A DNA stretch of 64,000 nt, taken from positions 16,689,791-16,753,790 of the forward strand of contig CM070520.1 in assembly GCA_036346375.1 (NCBI GenBank), written 5' to 3'. The stretch is from Guadua angustifolia. Its lineage: Eukaryota > Streptophyta > Magnoliopsida > Poales > Poaceae. Positions 9,273 through 20,476 of the stretch are shown here, piece after piece (within the stretch, counting starts at the first letter, position 1; every line of letters starts with the position of its first letter). The notes below the pieces were generated by a model. That model worked only from the letters and a program-made list of their open reading frames with translations, did not search any database and was not told the origin of the DNA. A program made the position numbers and the translations under genes.

Positions 9273-11500
9273 ATGGCGGATGGGCAGGAAGGCGGTCACT
9301 GGGTTTGGCAGCCCGATCCTCGGCCGCCGCATTTGCCGCGGCAGAATCCACAGCAACAACTTCAGCGCCAGGCTCTACGTCCTCCGGTTGGCCAACACCA
9401 ACACCTCCGACCTCCACCGCCTCGGGGTTCACTAACAACGCGTCCATTGGCCGTAAGCGCCACCAGAGTTCGGCCTCGGCGAAGATCGATGCGACCTCAA
9501 CAAAGAAGAGACACGTCTGAACCAGCCACATAACAGTCGGCCCCCTCAGCAGAGTTTGGACCAAGGTATGAAGGATGATCAACTCAAAATTGACCCTAGA
9601 TATAGAGCCTTGACTTGCTTTAATTGTGGAGAACCTGGACATTTTGTTGGTATTTGTAAGAAGCCCAAAGTTTGCTTTATATGTGCTGTTCCGGGTCATC
9701 ATATGAACATTTGTAATGCTTGGTCTAAGCCAATGCCTCAAGCTGTTTATTTGGGCAGTGCTGGTAGAGGATTAGGTTTTTACCATTTGGAAGTCCCTTC
9801 TGCTGAGTCTACTCAATGGTTGAATATGAAGAACTGCGGTATTGTGAAGGTCAATAAAGGGAATATTACTTTAGCTGAACTTGAGCAAGAACTATCTGAG
9901 ATTTATTGCAAAAAATGGCCATGGCAAATTAGAGAACTGGATGTTGACAAATTTCTGGTTAGATTTCCTCCACATAGGAAGGTTGCTGATATTAAGAACT
10001 ACCCTTCATTCAATCTGAGAAAGGAGGGTGTGGAAGTGGAAGTACTGGAGTGGATTGGTGAATTAGAGCCTTATGGTGAGTTAAAAGAAGCTTGGGTGCA
10101 GATTAGGGGTATTCCCCCTCAATGGTGTGATTGGAATGTTTTTTCTCAGATTGCATCTGGCTTTGGTATTATGAGTGATGTTGACTGGGCTGTTCTGTTC
10201 AAGTCTTTTTATGAGGTAGTTAGAGTTAAAATAGCCTGCAGAAATCCTAGCCAGATTCCTTTGGAGAGACTTTATGAAATGAATAAGAAATTATATTTGC
10301 TATCTTTTGTGGTTGAAGGATTTGAGCAAGGTTCAGATGACTACCAAAAACCTGATAATGGTGATGATGATGATGGTCATGATGAGGGCAATGAGGAAGA
10401 GGATGATTTAAGTGATCATAATAATGAGAAAAGTGTTATGGAGATTGACAAATCAAAAGGTAAACAGAGTGATTCTCATGCTGTTCAGAAAAGTATAGAT
10501 GGTTCTTCTGTTAGATGTAAGACGGCTGTTGTTCTGGATGAGGAAGGAAATCAGATTAATCAGGAAGAACAGCTTTTCCAGTGTTTGAGCAACAGTAAGG
10601 AAATGAATGATAAGTTGGAGACCAGAGCTTATGTGGGTGAGTTTGTGACCCCTAAGCAGAATATCAGACCTTTTGGGAAAGACATTGATAGTGAAAGTAA
10701 AGAAAGATTTGTGGAACTTTTGGAAGAGACTGTTTCAGGGCATTCTCAATGGGATAAGTTCAGAACTCTTGCTGCGGGTAGTCAGATTGAGGAAAATGCT
10801 TATTTGTTGAGGGAAATGGAATTGGCTGATACTGATTCTGAAGAAGAGAATGTGACTGTAGAAGAGACGCCATTTCAAGATTTGGGCGATATGGGTGGAG
10901 AAATGTTGACTGAATTGGCTGCTGATACACAAGGAAAGGAGTTGGAGGTTCAATTTAGTTCCGAGGGGAGTTGTCACAAAAAAGCAGAACCTGCTTGGGG
11001 TCCATCCTTGAGGATGATTCGACCCAGGAGGCTGAAGGAGGATGGGAAAACAGTTCTGCAGAGAGCGCAGGATTATGCGAAGATCAAGAATCTGGAAATT
11101 CAGAATACTTCTAAGTGTGGTAACTCTTTCAACTCTTTGAGTAATGATCATTTAATTAGTATGGCCTCTAATGTTGATGTGAATTTGGGTATTAGCCCAC
11201 AAAATGTTATGGAGAATGTTGAAAAGATGAAAAAAGCTGAAGAAAAAAAGATTATGGCTTTTAAAGCTAATAATCCTGATATGTTTCTTCCTGTTGTCTT
11301 AGAAGAAAGTATAGATCATAATGATTTCCCTCCATTGATGGGTAAGTCTCCTCAAAAATCATCTCCTGATATGGGATATGTCGATAGGAGTGGGGAAAGG
11401 TCTTGGTCTCAGGTAGTTAAGCATAATACTCAAAAGTTTATTAATGAGGGAGCATTCGGAATATTAGAGGCCCTGAATAAAACAGCAGGATTAATGGTTT
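9273..11500 (+). pseudogene. LINE ORF1 (zinc knuckle / DUF4283 protein), frameshifted
   Basis: It probably starts at ATG 9273 (MADGQEGGHWVWQPDPR). The proline/glutamine-rich N-terminal part changes frame twice before 9556. From there a long frame encodes two CCHC knuckles (C21-x2-C24-x4-H29-x4-C34 and C40-x2-C43-x4-H48-x4-C53). A DUF4283-like RNA-binding region follows (WVQIRGIPPQWCDWNVFSQI), then an acidic stretch and a long charged tail. In plant L1 elements this protein binds element RNA. The frame runs without a stop into endonuclease sequence at about 11500. Confidence 0.85.
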
Positions 11501-12300
11501 GTCTCGATTTTGTTCTTGAAAACAAATTAGACTTTGTAGGTATTCAGAAACTAAGAAAGAAAAGTTTGAGGATAGTATGTGAAAGCTATTAGGAGTGATT
11601 TTGATTGGAATTGGCTACCCGCTAATAATACTACCGGTGGTCTTTTGGTTGGAGTTAGCTCTATGAAGTTTGAAGTGATCGCATGGCGTAACTTTAAGTT
11701 CTGCGTGTCTTGCATTATCAAAAATAGTTTTGATAACTTTAGTTGGAGATTAGTGGTTGTTTATGGCTCCCCTTACGAGGAGGGTAAACAAGACTTCTTG
11801 AATGAACTTCATTTTATTATGAGTAGTTGGGATGGCCCTACCATTTTGGTGGTGATTTTAATATCGTGAGGAGCCAATCTGAGAAAAGTAATGGGGTGAT
11901 TAATCACCATTGGGCTTTCCTTCTTAATGATTGGTGTAATAGTTGGGGATGTTAGAGTGGAAGAATTCTACTAGAACTTTTACTTGGTGCAATAATCGAC
12001 TCAAATTTATTATGTTCGCTCTTGATAAAGTCTTTGTCACTACTTCTTTTGATATCCATTATCCTAGGGCTATGGTCAAAGCCGGATCTAAAGCTAGCAA
12101 AGACCATGTTCCTTGATTCTTGATTTTGGTGATGTTCGAGTAGTAGTCAAAAACTCTTTAGGTTTGAAAAGTGGTGGTTGTGTAAACCGGACTTCATTGA
12201 GATGGTTGAAAAACATGGAATTCTCCCTGCCTTGAGACAGATCCTTTAGAGAGATGGCAAGTGAAGATCGAAAGTCGAGAAAAAAATTAGAGGATGGGCT
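11500..12300 (+). pseudogene. LINE ORF2 endonuclease region, several frameshifts
   Basis: The beginning (FVLENKLDFVGIQKLRKKS) is fused in frame to ORF1. The next frame (11579-11869) gives NWLPANNTTGGLLVGVSS and WRLVVVYGSPYEEGKQDF, typical of the apurinic-type endonuclease of plant L1 elements. From 11870 to 12300 only fragments in different frames remain. The nuclease that nicks the target site is not encoded intact. Confidence 0.8.
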
Positions 12301-14074
12301 TTGAATGCCAACTCGGATATGAGAAAGTATAAAGCTGATTTAATAAGAGAAATAGATATGTTGGACTTGAAACAAGAATCTTCTCAGTTATCTGAGAATG
12401 AGAAAAATAAGCTAAAAGACATGGTGGAAGAGTTGAATAAGATTTGGTGTTTTGAAGAGATTAAAGATAAGCAACGATCTAGAGATAGGGATATTAAAGA
12501 GGGTGACCGTAATACTGCATACTTTCATGCAGTTGCTAACCAAAGAAGGAGAAAAAAACATATTAATGTTCTGGACGGACCTGATGGTCCTGTGGAGGAT
12601 ACTAAGGATATGTTAGTTCTAGCTGTGCAATTCTACAAAAACTTGTTTGGTGCTGAAAACATTCTTGATATATCCTTAAATGAGAATTTTTGGGATGCTG
12701 ATAGCCGTATTAAAGATGAAGAAAATGGGTTGTTGGAAGCTCCTTTTTCTGAATCTGAGGTCAAAGAGGCTGTTTTTGGCTCTTATGCTGATGGGGCTCC
12801 GGGTCCTGATGGTTTCTCTTTTATGTTTTATCAGAAGTTTTGGAATCTGGTTAGAAATGATTTTATGGCTTTGGTTCACTGCTTTGAAAATGGTTCCCTG
12901 AATCTTTCTAGACTGAATTATACCTTGATTACCTTGATTCCAAAAGAGAATGATGCTAGAAGTTTAAAGAAATTTAGACCTATTAGTTTGATCAACTGTA
13001 GTTTTAAAATTTTCTCTAAACTCTTGAATAATAGGTTGATTAAAATTGCTGATAGAATTATTTCTCCGAATCAAACGGCTTTTATTAGAGGTAGATTTAT
13101 TCTTGAGAGTGTCATGGCTGCTCATGAAATTATCCATGATGTGGTCAGAAATAGAGGTCAAGGTGTTATTTTAAAGCTGGATTATGAAAAAGCTTATGAT
13201 AGAGTTTTCTGGCATTTCCTTATTGATATGCTGAGAAGTAGAGGTTTTAGTGATAAGTGGATTGGCTGGGTCAGACATGTGGTGTTTGGGGGTTCTGTGT
13301 GTATAAGAATTAATGAGGAAAATAGTTGCTTTTTCAAACCTGGGAAAGGTCTGAGGCAGGGAGACCCTCTCTCTCCTTTGCTTTTTAATTTGGTTGTGGA
13401 TGTTTTTTCTAGAATGCTTAGTAAAGCTGCTCGTTCTAATTTGATTACGGGTTTGATGACAAGTATCTGTGAGGGAGGTATAATTAGCCTGCAATACGCG
13501 GATGATACTGTTCTTTTCCTTGAAAATGACTTGGAGAAAGCCAGAAATTTTAAGTGGTTGCTCTCCTGCTTTGAGCATCTTTCTGGTATGAAAATCAACT
13601 ACGATAAAAGTGATTTGATGTGTATTGGTTTGAATGGTAGGGAGCAAAATGAGCTTGCTAGGTTATTCTGTTGTAATTTGGGCTCTTTTCCGTTTAGATA
13701 TTTGGGGGTTCCTTTGCATTATGCTAGATTGAGGAGAGAAGATATTCAACCCATTATTGATAAAGTGATTAAGAGAGTTGTTGGTTGGCGGGTCGCTTTT
13801 TGTCTTACTGATGGTAGGTCAATTTTTGAAATCCTGTCTTGCTAGTATTCCCATTTACTTGTTGTCAGTTATCAAATTTCCTAGATGGGCAATTGAGGAA
13901 ATTAATTCCCAAATGGCTCACTTCTTTTGGAATGATGGTGATCAGAAAAAGCATTACCATTTAGCTAATTGGCAGTTGGTTGCTCAGAAAAAAGAGTATG
14001 GTGGTCTTGGGGTTCCTGATTTGAGCACTCGAACTTATGTTTGTTGGCCTCTTGGGCATCTAGATATTATTTGA
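12301..14074 (+). pseudogene. LINE ORF2 reverse transcriptase
   Basis: A frame of 514 codons carries the non-LTR RT signature blocks: APGPDGFSFMFYQKFW, PISLINCSFKIFSKLLNNRL, GVILKLDYEKAYDRV, GLRQGDPLSPLLFN and the catalytic LQYADDTVLF (Y399-A-D-D402 of this frame, 13495-13506). It would copy element RNA by target-primed reverse transcription. Frames change near 13800 (into 13778-14074) and near 14040, so no complete ORF2 protein could be made. Confidence 0.93.
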
Positions 14075-15249
14075 GAAAAGATAGTCTTTGGAGACGGATT
14101 GTGGATAATAAGTATCGACTAAAATCCAAACCTTTTTGTTGCCCCGATACTAATACTTCTCCCTTATGGAAAGGTGTGATTTGGGCAGCTCGTGCTGCAA
14201 AAATGGGTTACCTTTGGAGAGTTGGTGATGGTAAGAGTATTAGGTTTTGGGAGGACCGTTGGTTTGGTAATTCTAGTTTAGCTATACAATTTTGGCCTCT
14301 TTATGTGATTGTTAATGAAAAGAACATCTCTATTCGGGATGCTTGGGATGGTATAAATCTGAGACTCACCTTTCGAAGAAATGTCTCTCAGAAACTTATG
14401 GATATGTGGTATGAGGTTTTGGGTATTGCTGAATCTATTATCTTTACTGATGATATTGACTCTGTAGTTTGGCAGTTCAATTCTAAAGGGACTTACAATG
14501 TTCAATCTTTATATGCAGTGTTAAGTTTTAGAGGAGTGCAGCAAATCTATATTCCGGCTCTTTGGATGATTACCGTTCCACCTCGAGTTCATATTTTTCT
14601 TTGGTTGTTGGCCCATAATAAATTACTGACTAGGGATAATCTCATCAAAAGGCAAAAAGTGGAGGATATTAGTTGTTTGTTCTGCTCTGAATCTGAATCT
14701 ATAGTCCACTTATTCTTTGATTGTTGTGTGAGTAAAGTGGTTTGGCTTGCTATGGCTGATATTCTGGAGATGAATGTAGGTGACTCCTTTGAAAATGTTG
14801 CTCGTTGGTGGATCAGTAGAAAGAAACATGCGGTGGTGAATGTTTGCTCTTCCGCTGTGCTCTGGACCTTATGGAAACTAAGAAATGCTTTGTGTTTTCA
14901 GGAGGAACGTTGGAGAGATGTTCGAGTGGTGCTGAGTCAAATAGCAAAAAGATTAAAAAGTTGGTTGGTGCTGCTGAAGGAAGATCAGAAAGCTCAGGTG
15001 GTAGAGGTGGTAAAAGAACTGGAAAGAAAGGCGGCTGGTGTGCTGATGCTTGGCTGGAGTCCAGGTATTATTGCAAAAAGCTCAGGTCGGGTGGATTGTC
15101 AGATCATGACAGAAAAATGTGTGTTGGTGAATCGGGTCCATACTCGTTGCCTGGAAGAAAGTGAAAATCATGAAGACCTTGATAGTCAGTTTGCAAGATC
15201 TACACAATCTAGATGTAGTCGAAATGGCTTTGCTTTTGATAATGGTTGA
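14041..15249 (+). pseudogene. LINE ORF2 C-terminal region with zf-RVT domain
   Basis: The frame continues ORF2 after a shift at about 14040-14080. WEDRWFG and SKGTYNVQSLY are followed by a zinc-binding motif typical of plant LINE RTs (CLFCSESESIVHLFFDC, C-x2-C...H-x4-C form) and TLWKLRNALCF. The frame ends at 15249, and the 3' UTR runs to the A tract at 15615. Confidence 0.9.
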
Positions 15250-15862
15250 GTGCCCTGCTGTTTGGGTCTGGAAGCAATCTCACTGAATATACGTCTGCAT
15301 GATGTCCGGGGAGTAGTTTACTAAGTGAGCTGGTAGTGTTCTTTTTGCCGAAACAAGATGATGACTTGACCTGGCATGGTGCTGGAGCTTCGTTGTTAGC
15401 AGTCTAGCGTTTTTTGGGCATTAGCTTGGGTAATTTTCCTTTTGGTTTTGCCTCTGGATGCTTGTTTAGGTGAATGAAGGGATTTTCGTTTTCGGAGTCA
15501 GTCTGTCAAGAGGGTCCCTGTGTGGTCTTGGTGCTGCTTGTAATCACCACTGGATATACCTTGTGCTTGTTTCTTAATGGAAACTGGGTCATCAATTTGA
15601 TGCCCTTTTGCTCTAAAAAAACATTTGTGCCAAAATGCGATCGATCTACTGTAGATCATGCTTCGGAGATGTGAGAAATTTAAAGAAACTGGTAAGTTTT
15701 TGTCTAAAAAGTCGTATAAAACCATGAAATGTGCCGCCTAATAAGAGAGTGCCATGTTGTGCACGCAACGATAGTTGCACATATACACTACCATCTAGGA
15801 TCGTATCCTTGACAGCCACAATCATCACCGCCAAGGAATAATAATACCATGATGGGTAATAA

Positions 15863-16095
15863 GATCCTATTTGGTAGAACTCTATAGATCCTAACTCTAC
15901 CTTAGATCTAGAGCTTACAGGCTAAAATAAAGTGAATTATGTTTATATTTTTAGCTTAAAATATAAATAAAATGATCCACCTAAACACTTTTTGTGTACC
16001 TATAACTCCAGTACTATAAACTTTTGGAGTTAGGAATACCCTGTTCTACCAACTCCACAGATTTTGGTGGAGCTGGAGCTATACCAAACAACCCC
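15863..16095. mobile_element. Tourist-type MITE, family 1 copy 1
   Basis: TAA flanks both sides (15860-15862, 16096-16098). The ends GATCCTATTTGGTAGAACTC and GCTATACCAAACAACCCC are imperfect inverted repeats. The interior matches 30822-31042 (gtaggctaaaataaagtgaatta) and the truncated copy near 40654-40783. It is a PIF/Harbinger-derived, non-coding element. Confidence 0.8.
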
Positions 16096-16364
16096 TAAAA
16101 TGCACATCAAGGAAATAATAACCGTCATAGAAAATAGAGATTCTTGACGGTGTTGAAGCAACCGACAGGGAAATTACAGTTTTCTTGACGTTTAACACCC
16201 ACGCCCTTCCTTGCCTCTACCGCCAAGTGAAAAATTCCTTCCCAAACGTGCTATGCGAAAAAATGAGGGAATTCGCCCCCTTCCTCAGCACACGATCATT
16301 GAAGCAACGCGCCATTTTTTCTTTTTTCTTTTTAGTGGCTGACAACGATGGCCCACCTTCTAGT

Positions 16365-16780
16365 ATTGTTTTTTTTGGTTGAAAGAGTGGCACGAGCTTT
16401 GCCTTTTATTCAAAAGAGAGTAAGAACAACATTCAGTAGTTTAAAACAGAATTAAAGAGAAACATTGAGAAAACCTAAACCAGCCACAGCGCTGATTGAC
16501 CAAAAGGAGGCCAGATATAAAGGACTAAAGCACGAGATGGCACTCAAATTTGTGTATGTGGAGTCAAATTCGTTCCAATTCCTCACCCACCTCAAGCCAC
16601 TCAAACCACACACACAAACCCTAATCCCAAAATTCAGCCATCTCCACCACCTCCAGCTCCATCCATCCCCACATAGACCCACCCAATCCCACCTAGTTAT
16701 CCACCGCAAGACCTCCAATCCCCACCTCCCGACACCGTGCTGCTCCTCCACCATACACATGTGGTGCAAGAGCAGAGATA
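16365..16780 (-). mobile_element. possible LINE 3' fragment (minus strand)
   Basis: Read on the minus strand, a stretch ending ...aaaggcaaagctcgtgccactctttcaacc followed by an A tract (T tract at 16367-16377 on plus) looks like a plant LINE tail. The distal part is pyrimidine-rich on the plus strand. No target duplication was found. It ends at the start of the unit B promoter. Confidence 0.35.
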
Positions 16781-16791
16781 AATGGGCATAT

Positions 16792-17700
16792 TATAAACTA
16801 TCACTCTAGAGGTTGCATATTCTGGATGGAAATGAAAAACTTCGGGACTGTTCAGCCAACTGAACATGGCTTTGCACTCAAGTTGAGCGGTATAGGTTTG
16901 GGATGCATCAGGAATAATTTCACCAATCATTGTAGTGCGAAACAAGAACCATTGTGCAATTGCTGAGTAAGTGACCCCTAGCCTTTTCCATTTGTTATTT
17001 TTACGGGTCACTGAAAGTTCATATGATATTATCTTCTATTCCTTGACATTAGTCGGCATATAAACAATTCTTTTTATATTTTTGCTCTTTGTAGATTGAA
17101 GCATTCCCCTATTCAGGACTGCATAACCATCACCTGTTCTCGTGTTCATGGATGCAGCTTCTCGATGCTATTATCATGGAAAATTCATCATGTATGAAGT
17201 CTGACTTATATGGCAAGTATGAAGCTGGAAGTAGCAAAGAAGCTCGAGCCTTAGCAGAACAAGACAGGAAGGGAAGGAGAAGGACAGAAGGAAACTTAAT
17301 CAAAGTCTTATGGTAAAAATCATTATCAGAGCCAAACAGGAAATTACATGCTCTGAACATGTAAATTCTTGGAAGAAACAACTTCTTTACTTAAAAACAC
17401 ATAAACGAGATTGAGAAAGAACAAACTGAAATATCAAGATATTGTTGTTCTAGATCAGAGACGTGGGGGAAAATGAGCACACCATGATCACTTACAAAAC
17501 CATGTTATGCACTTAAAGCAGTTGCAGACCTCTGGTCCTGCAGATGCCAGATTTTCATAACGGACGGACAAAAACCATGGAGATATACAGACTGCATATG
17601 CCACCAGTCGGTCGTATATATGTTCTAGTTACAAAGCATTTTTAGGAAATGCAACGCTTGGAAATCACCCAATAGAAAGATACTTCTCCTACTAGAATTA
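16792..17700 (+). ncRNA. candidate 21-PHAS precursor, unit B
   Basis: This is the best-preserved unit. TATAAA (16792-16797) precedes a miR2118-type site at 16893-16914 by about 96 bp. A consensus donor GTAAGT starts at 16967 and an acceptor (tttgctctttgtag) ends at 17094, giving a 128-bp intron between two non-coding exons. The donor context (ctgagtaagtgacc) is shared with units G and H. No conserved reading frame is seen. The expected role is a Pol II lncRNA cleaved by a miR2118-loaded Argonaute and processed by RDR6/DCL4 into 21-nt phasiRNAs in anthers. That is family knowledge, not seen here. Confidence 0.6.
16893..16914 (+). promoter_or_regulatory. miR2118-type target site, unit B
   Basis: The site ends GGGATGCATCAGGAA. 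It differs from the complement of common grass miR2118 members at about three places, two near the miRNA 3' end and one (T for G) opposite miRNA position 11. The predicted phase register starts at 16905. Confidence 0.65.
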
Positions 17701-17702
17701 CG
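17600..17702 (+). other. promoter fragment of a further PHAS-like unit
   Basis: Sequence around cgtatatatgttctagtt and aggaaatgcaacgcttgg matches the promoter/leader of unit G (36620-36700). The copia fragment that begins at about 17703 cuts it, and the site itself is lost. Confidence 0.45.
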
Positions 17703-20050
17703 TTACCTAGATTGGCTCACAGTTTTGGGATATTGCGGACTTGTTATCAACAAGGAGCATGGCGGTGTCGGGTTGTCGGTCTAGTAAGTCCCCAAGCAAA
17801 CGACCGAGCCAGATCCTTTGGCATGCAACGGTCGTCGCAGCAATGTAACTTAACTTTGCACGAAGAGAGGGCCACTACCTTCTGCTTTTGTGATTACCAA
17901 CTGATGGGCAGTGGCGAAGCCAGAATTGAAATAGAGGTGGGCTCAAAGCCTTATTGGAATAAACTAAATTGAGACAAACAAAGCAATTATAGTATTGTAA
18001 AATTAAAATTCATACATAAAGAAAGGAAAAGCATAGAAAAAAGCAAAAATCCTTACTTGATCTCTAATTTCATTAGCATAATCTTCTTTTGGCATGCGAA
18101 GAGCCGGATCGGCAATAATTTCATTCGTATTCAATTCTAGTCAAAGCATCTTTAGTTGAGTAGCACTCTCATCGGTTGGGGGAGTACTACTTGAATTACT
18201 TGTGAAATAATTGTGTAAAGTTCGTTTCTCCATTAGTGCAAATCTACGAATAAATACAATTATAAATGTGTAAGCATAATACAACTATATTACCAACAAC
18301 AGAGCCTAGAGCACATTGTACATTTGTATGGTATATTTGTAATTTTTATCAATGTGTAACAATATGAGTGTATAACAGTATGGATACGATATATTGATAT
18401 TTGATAGTATATAATATATTACTAATTTACTATATTACCAATTTACTTATTTACCCATTTACTCAGTGATCTCATTTACCTAATTACCATTTATAGCCTG
18501 TAGGATACTAGAAGAGATATCACGATTGATACAGTGACCTCTAGGATGTTTGATACCCTCTAGACAACATTAACTATCAGCAAGACCATCTATGTGCTGC
18601 AGTGGTCAGTGCGGGCTGCTAGTGGTGGAGCCGCTGGAGAGTCCAGACTCCAGAGCGGGAGAGCGGCTATAGGGGCTTAGCAACGGCGGAGGGTAGGCTC
18701 GGGTCTGATGGAGCCCACCCCTTGGATTTGCCCCCGCTGATGGGGCTCGATCCAAAGAAGAAGAAAACACGAGTTGTGCTATTTTGATCGTCGACGTCCC
18801 CAACCATGTTTGCATCACTATAGCCGATCAAGCGCTGAGCATCGTCAGCCTTGCTGTAGTGGCACCCGTAGCGGCGTGTTCCAATAATGTAGCACAGTAG
18901 ATGCTTCACAGCACTCATATGCTCAGTGGTCGGAGCCTCCATGAATATGCTCACGTAACCCACCGAGTAGGTGATGTCAAGCCGAATGTGCACTAAGTAG
19001 CGCGAACTCCCCACGATGCTTCTGTAGAGCTTGGCATCAGCGGGAGGATTAGTGTTTGATTTGCTCAACTTGACCCACGCCTCCATAGGCATGTGAACTG
19101 GATTACATCCTTCCATGTTAGCTTTCTCCAAAATCTTTTGCGTGTAGGCTGCTTGGTTGAGGGTGATGCCGTTTTCATCCTGGTGTACCTCGATGCCAAG
19201 GTAATAATTGAGCAATCCGAGGTTGCTCATTTTGAAGAGCTGCTTCATCTCGCCTTTGAACTTATCGATCTCTGACTGATGTGTGCTAGTGATGATGAGA
19301 TCATCGACATACACCCCCAAAAAAGGTGTAAGCTCTAGTGCCGCGCATGTACACTATGTGATTGGAGTCGCTCTAGTAAAACCCAAGTGATAGTAAGTTG
19401 CTGCCCAACTTGGTGTTCCACGCACGCGACGCTTGCCAAAGGCCATACAGTGCCTTTCGTAGCTTCGGTACTTGGTGCTCGTGGGCGTCAACGACAAACC
19501 GAGGTGGCTGGGTGACATAGACATCCTCCTTAAGATCACCATTCAGGAAAGCCGACGTGATGTCCATGTGGTGCACTGCCAACCATGATGCACCGCGAGT
19601 GCGATCAACTAGCTAGCGCACCGAATCTAGACGTGCCACCGACGCAAACACTTCATCGAAGTCCATGCCAAGGCGCTACACGTACCCCTTGACGACCAGA
19701 CGTGCCTTATGTTTGATCATGGCAACATGCGAGTTTTTCTTCAACTTGTAGACCCACTTGAGTCTAATGGGATGATGGCTTGTAGGTAAATCGGTGAGTT
19801 GCCACGTACCATTTTCTTCGATGGACTCCACCTCATCAAGCATTGCGCGACACCAGCACTGGTGTGGCTTTGCCTCTGTGAAGTTCATGGCTCCTCTCCC
19901 TCTACGAGATGCAGCTCTTCGGCATCGAGCTTATGTACCTCAGTGATGTCAAGGATGTTCTAGATGCTCCGGTAGCATCGTGGCCATCATTGTTGTCAGA
20001 AGGAGGCATGGCTGCCATTGGTGGCGAGACGAACTCCATAATCCCTCCTG
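17703..20050 (-). pseudogene. Ty1-copia reverse transcriptase / RNase H fragment
   Basis: Read on the minus strand it gives NGTWQLTDLPTSHH, KWVYKLKKN, KHKARLVVKGYV, then AVHHMDITSAFLNGDLKEDV, LRKALYGLWQASRAW, the catalytic GVYVDDLIITS, YLGIEVHQDENG, and the RNase H part up to GSSPIS. RNase H then continues beyond a hAT insertion (VVALSSC, then in another frame LLVDNKSAIS at about 17715-17760). Frameshifts and stops are many and no LTRs are visible. It is a dead pol fragment of a different copia lineage from the 221-3922 element. Confidence 0.9.
17909..18736. mobile_element. hAT-like non-autonomous element inside copia RNase H
   Basis: A perfect 8-bp target duplication, ctgatggg, lies at 17901-17908 and 18737-18744. 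The ends CAGTGGCGAAGCC and (reversed) CGGGGGCAAATCC form imperfect inverted repeats, with a second shared stretch (ggtgggctc / gagcccacc). Removing the 828-bp element and one duplication restores the copia GSSPIS-W block. No transposase is present. Confidence 0.88.
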
Positions 20051-20476
20051 ACATTGTTAGATTTCTCTTATCGATGCTAGCAAGGAAAAAATTCTTTCAA
20101 TTTGTGCTGCTTCAAATTGATGCACCGTTTTGTGATTTCTTGCTTTCAACCGAATACAAAACACCTGCTTCTATAGCAAAACAAAACATCCGATTCTAAC
20201 CTGTATACGGCTAGCACAACGTCTAGCAAACAGCAGACATGCATGCTATACAGGTGAAGATAGAGGTGGGCGTTGTGCCGGACCGGGACCGACACAGGCT
20301 CATCATGCTTCATTCCTAAACCGTGCTGGGTCGCAACGGTCCATCGTACTCACTGTGCCTGGCCGGGCTAACCCGACTCACTTTCGGTGAGCCTAGGCAC
20401 GGCCCATTTGCACTTCGTGCCGTACCGCCCAGGTCTGGCTAATTTATACTATTGCTATGAGAGAAAATGACCACGG

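Larger units (their letters stand above)
8971..15620 (+). mobile_element. L1-type LINE with 17-bp target duplication, 6650 bp
   Basis: The element is flanked by a perfect 17-bp direct repeat, acatttgtgccaaaatg (8954-8970 and 15621-15637), and ends in a short A tract (15615-15620). It encodes, in order, a gag-like ORF1 with two zinc knuckles, an endonuclease, a reverse transcriptase and a zf-RVT C-terminal domain, all on the plus strand. It appears full length, but frameshifts break both ORFs. It splits a repeat unit: flanks at 8930-8970 and 15638-15830 belong together. Confidence 0.95.

Noticed and set aside
16465..16809. His/Pro-rich ORF on plus and Trp/Arg-rich ORF on minus
   Set aside because: Pyrimidine-rich sequence beside a probable LINE tail. 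No family match on either strand.
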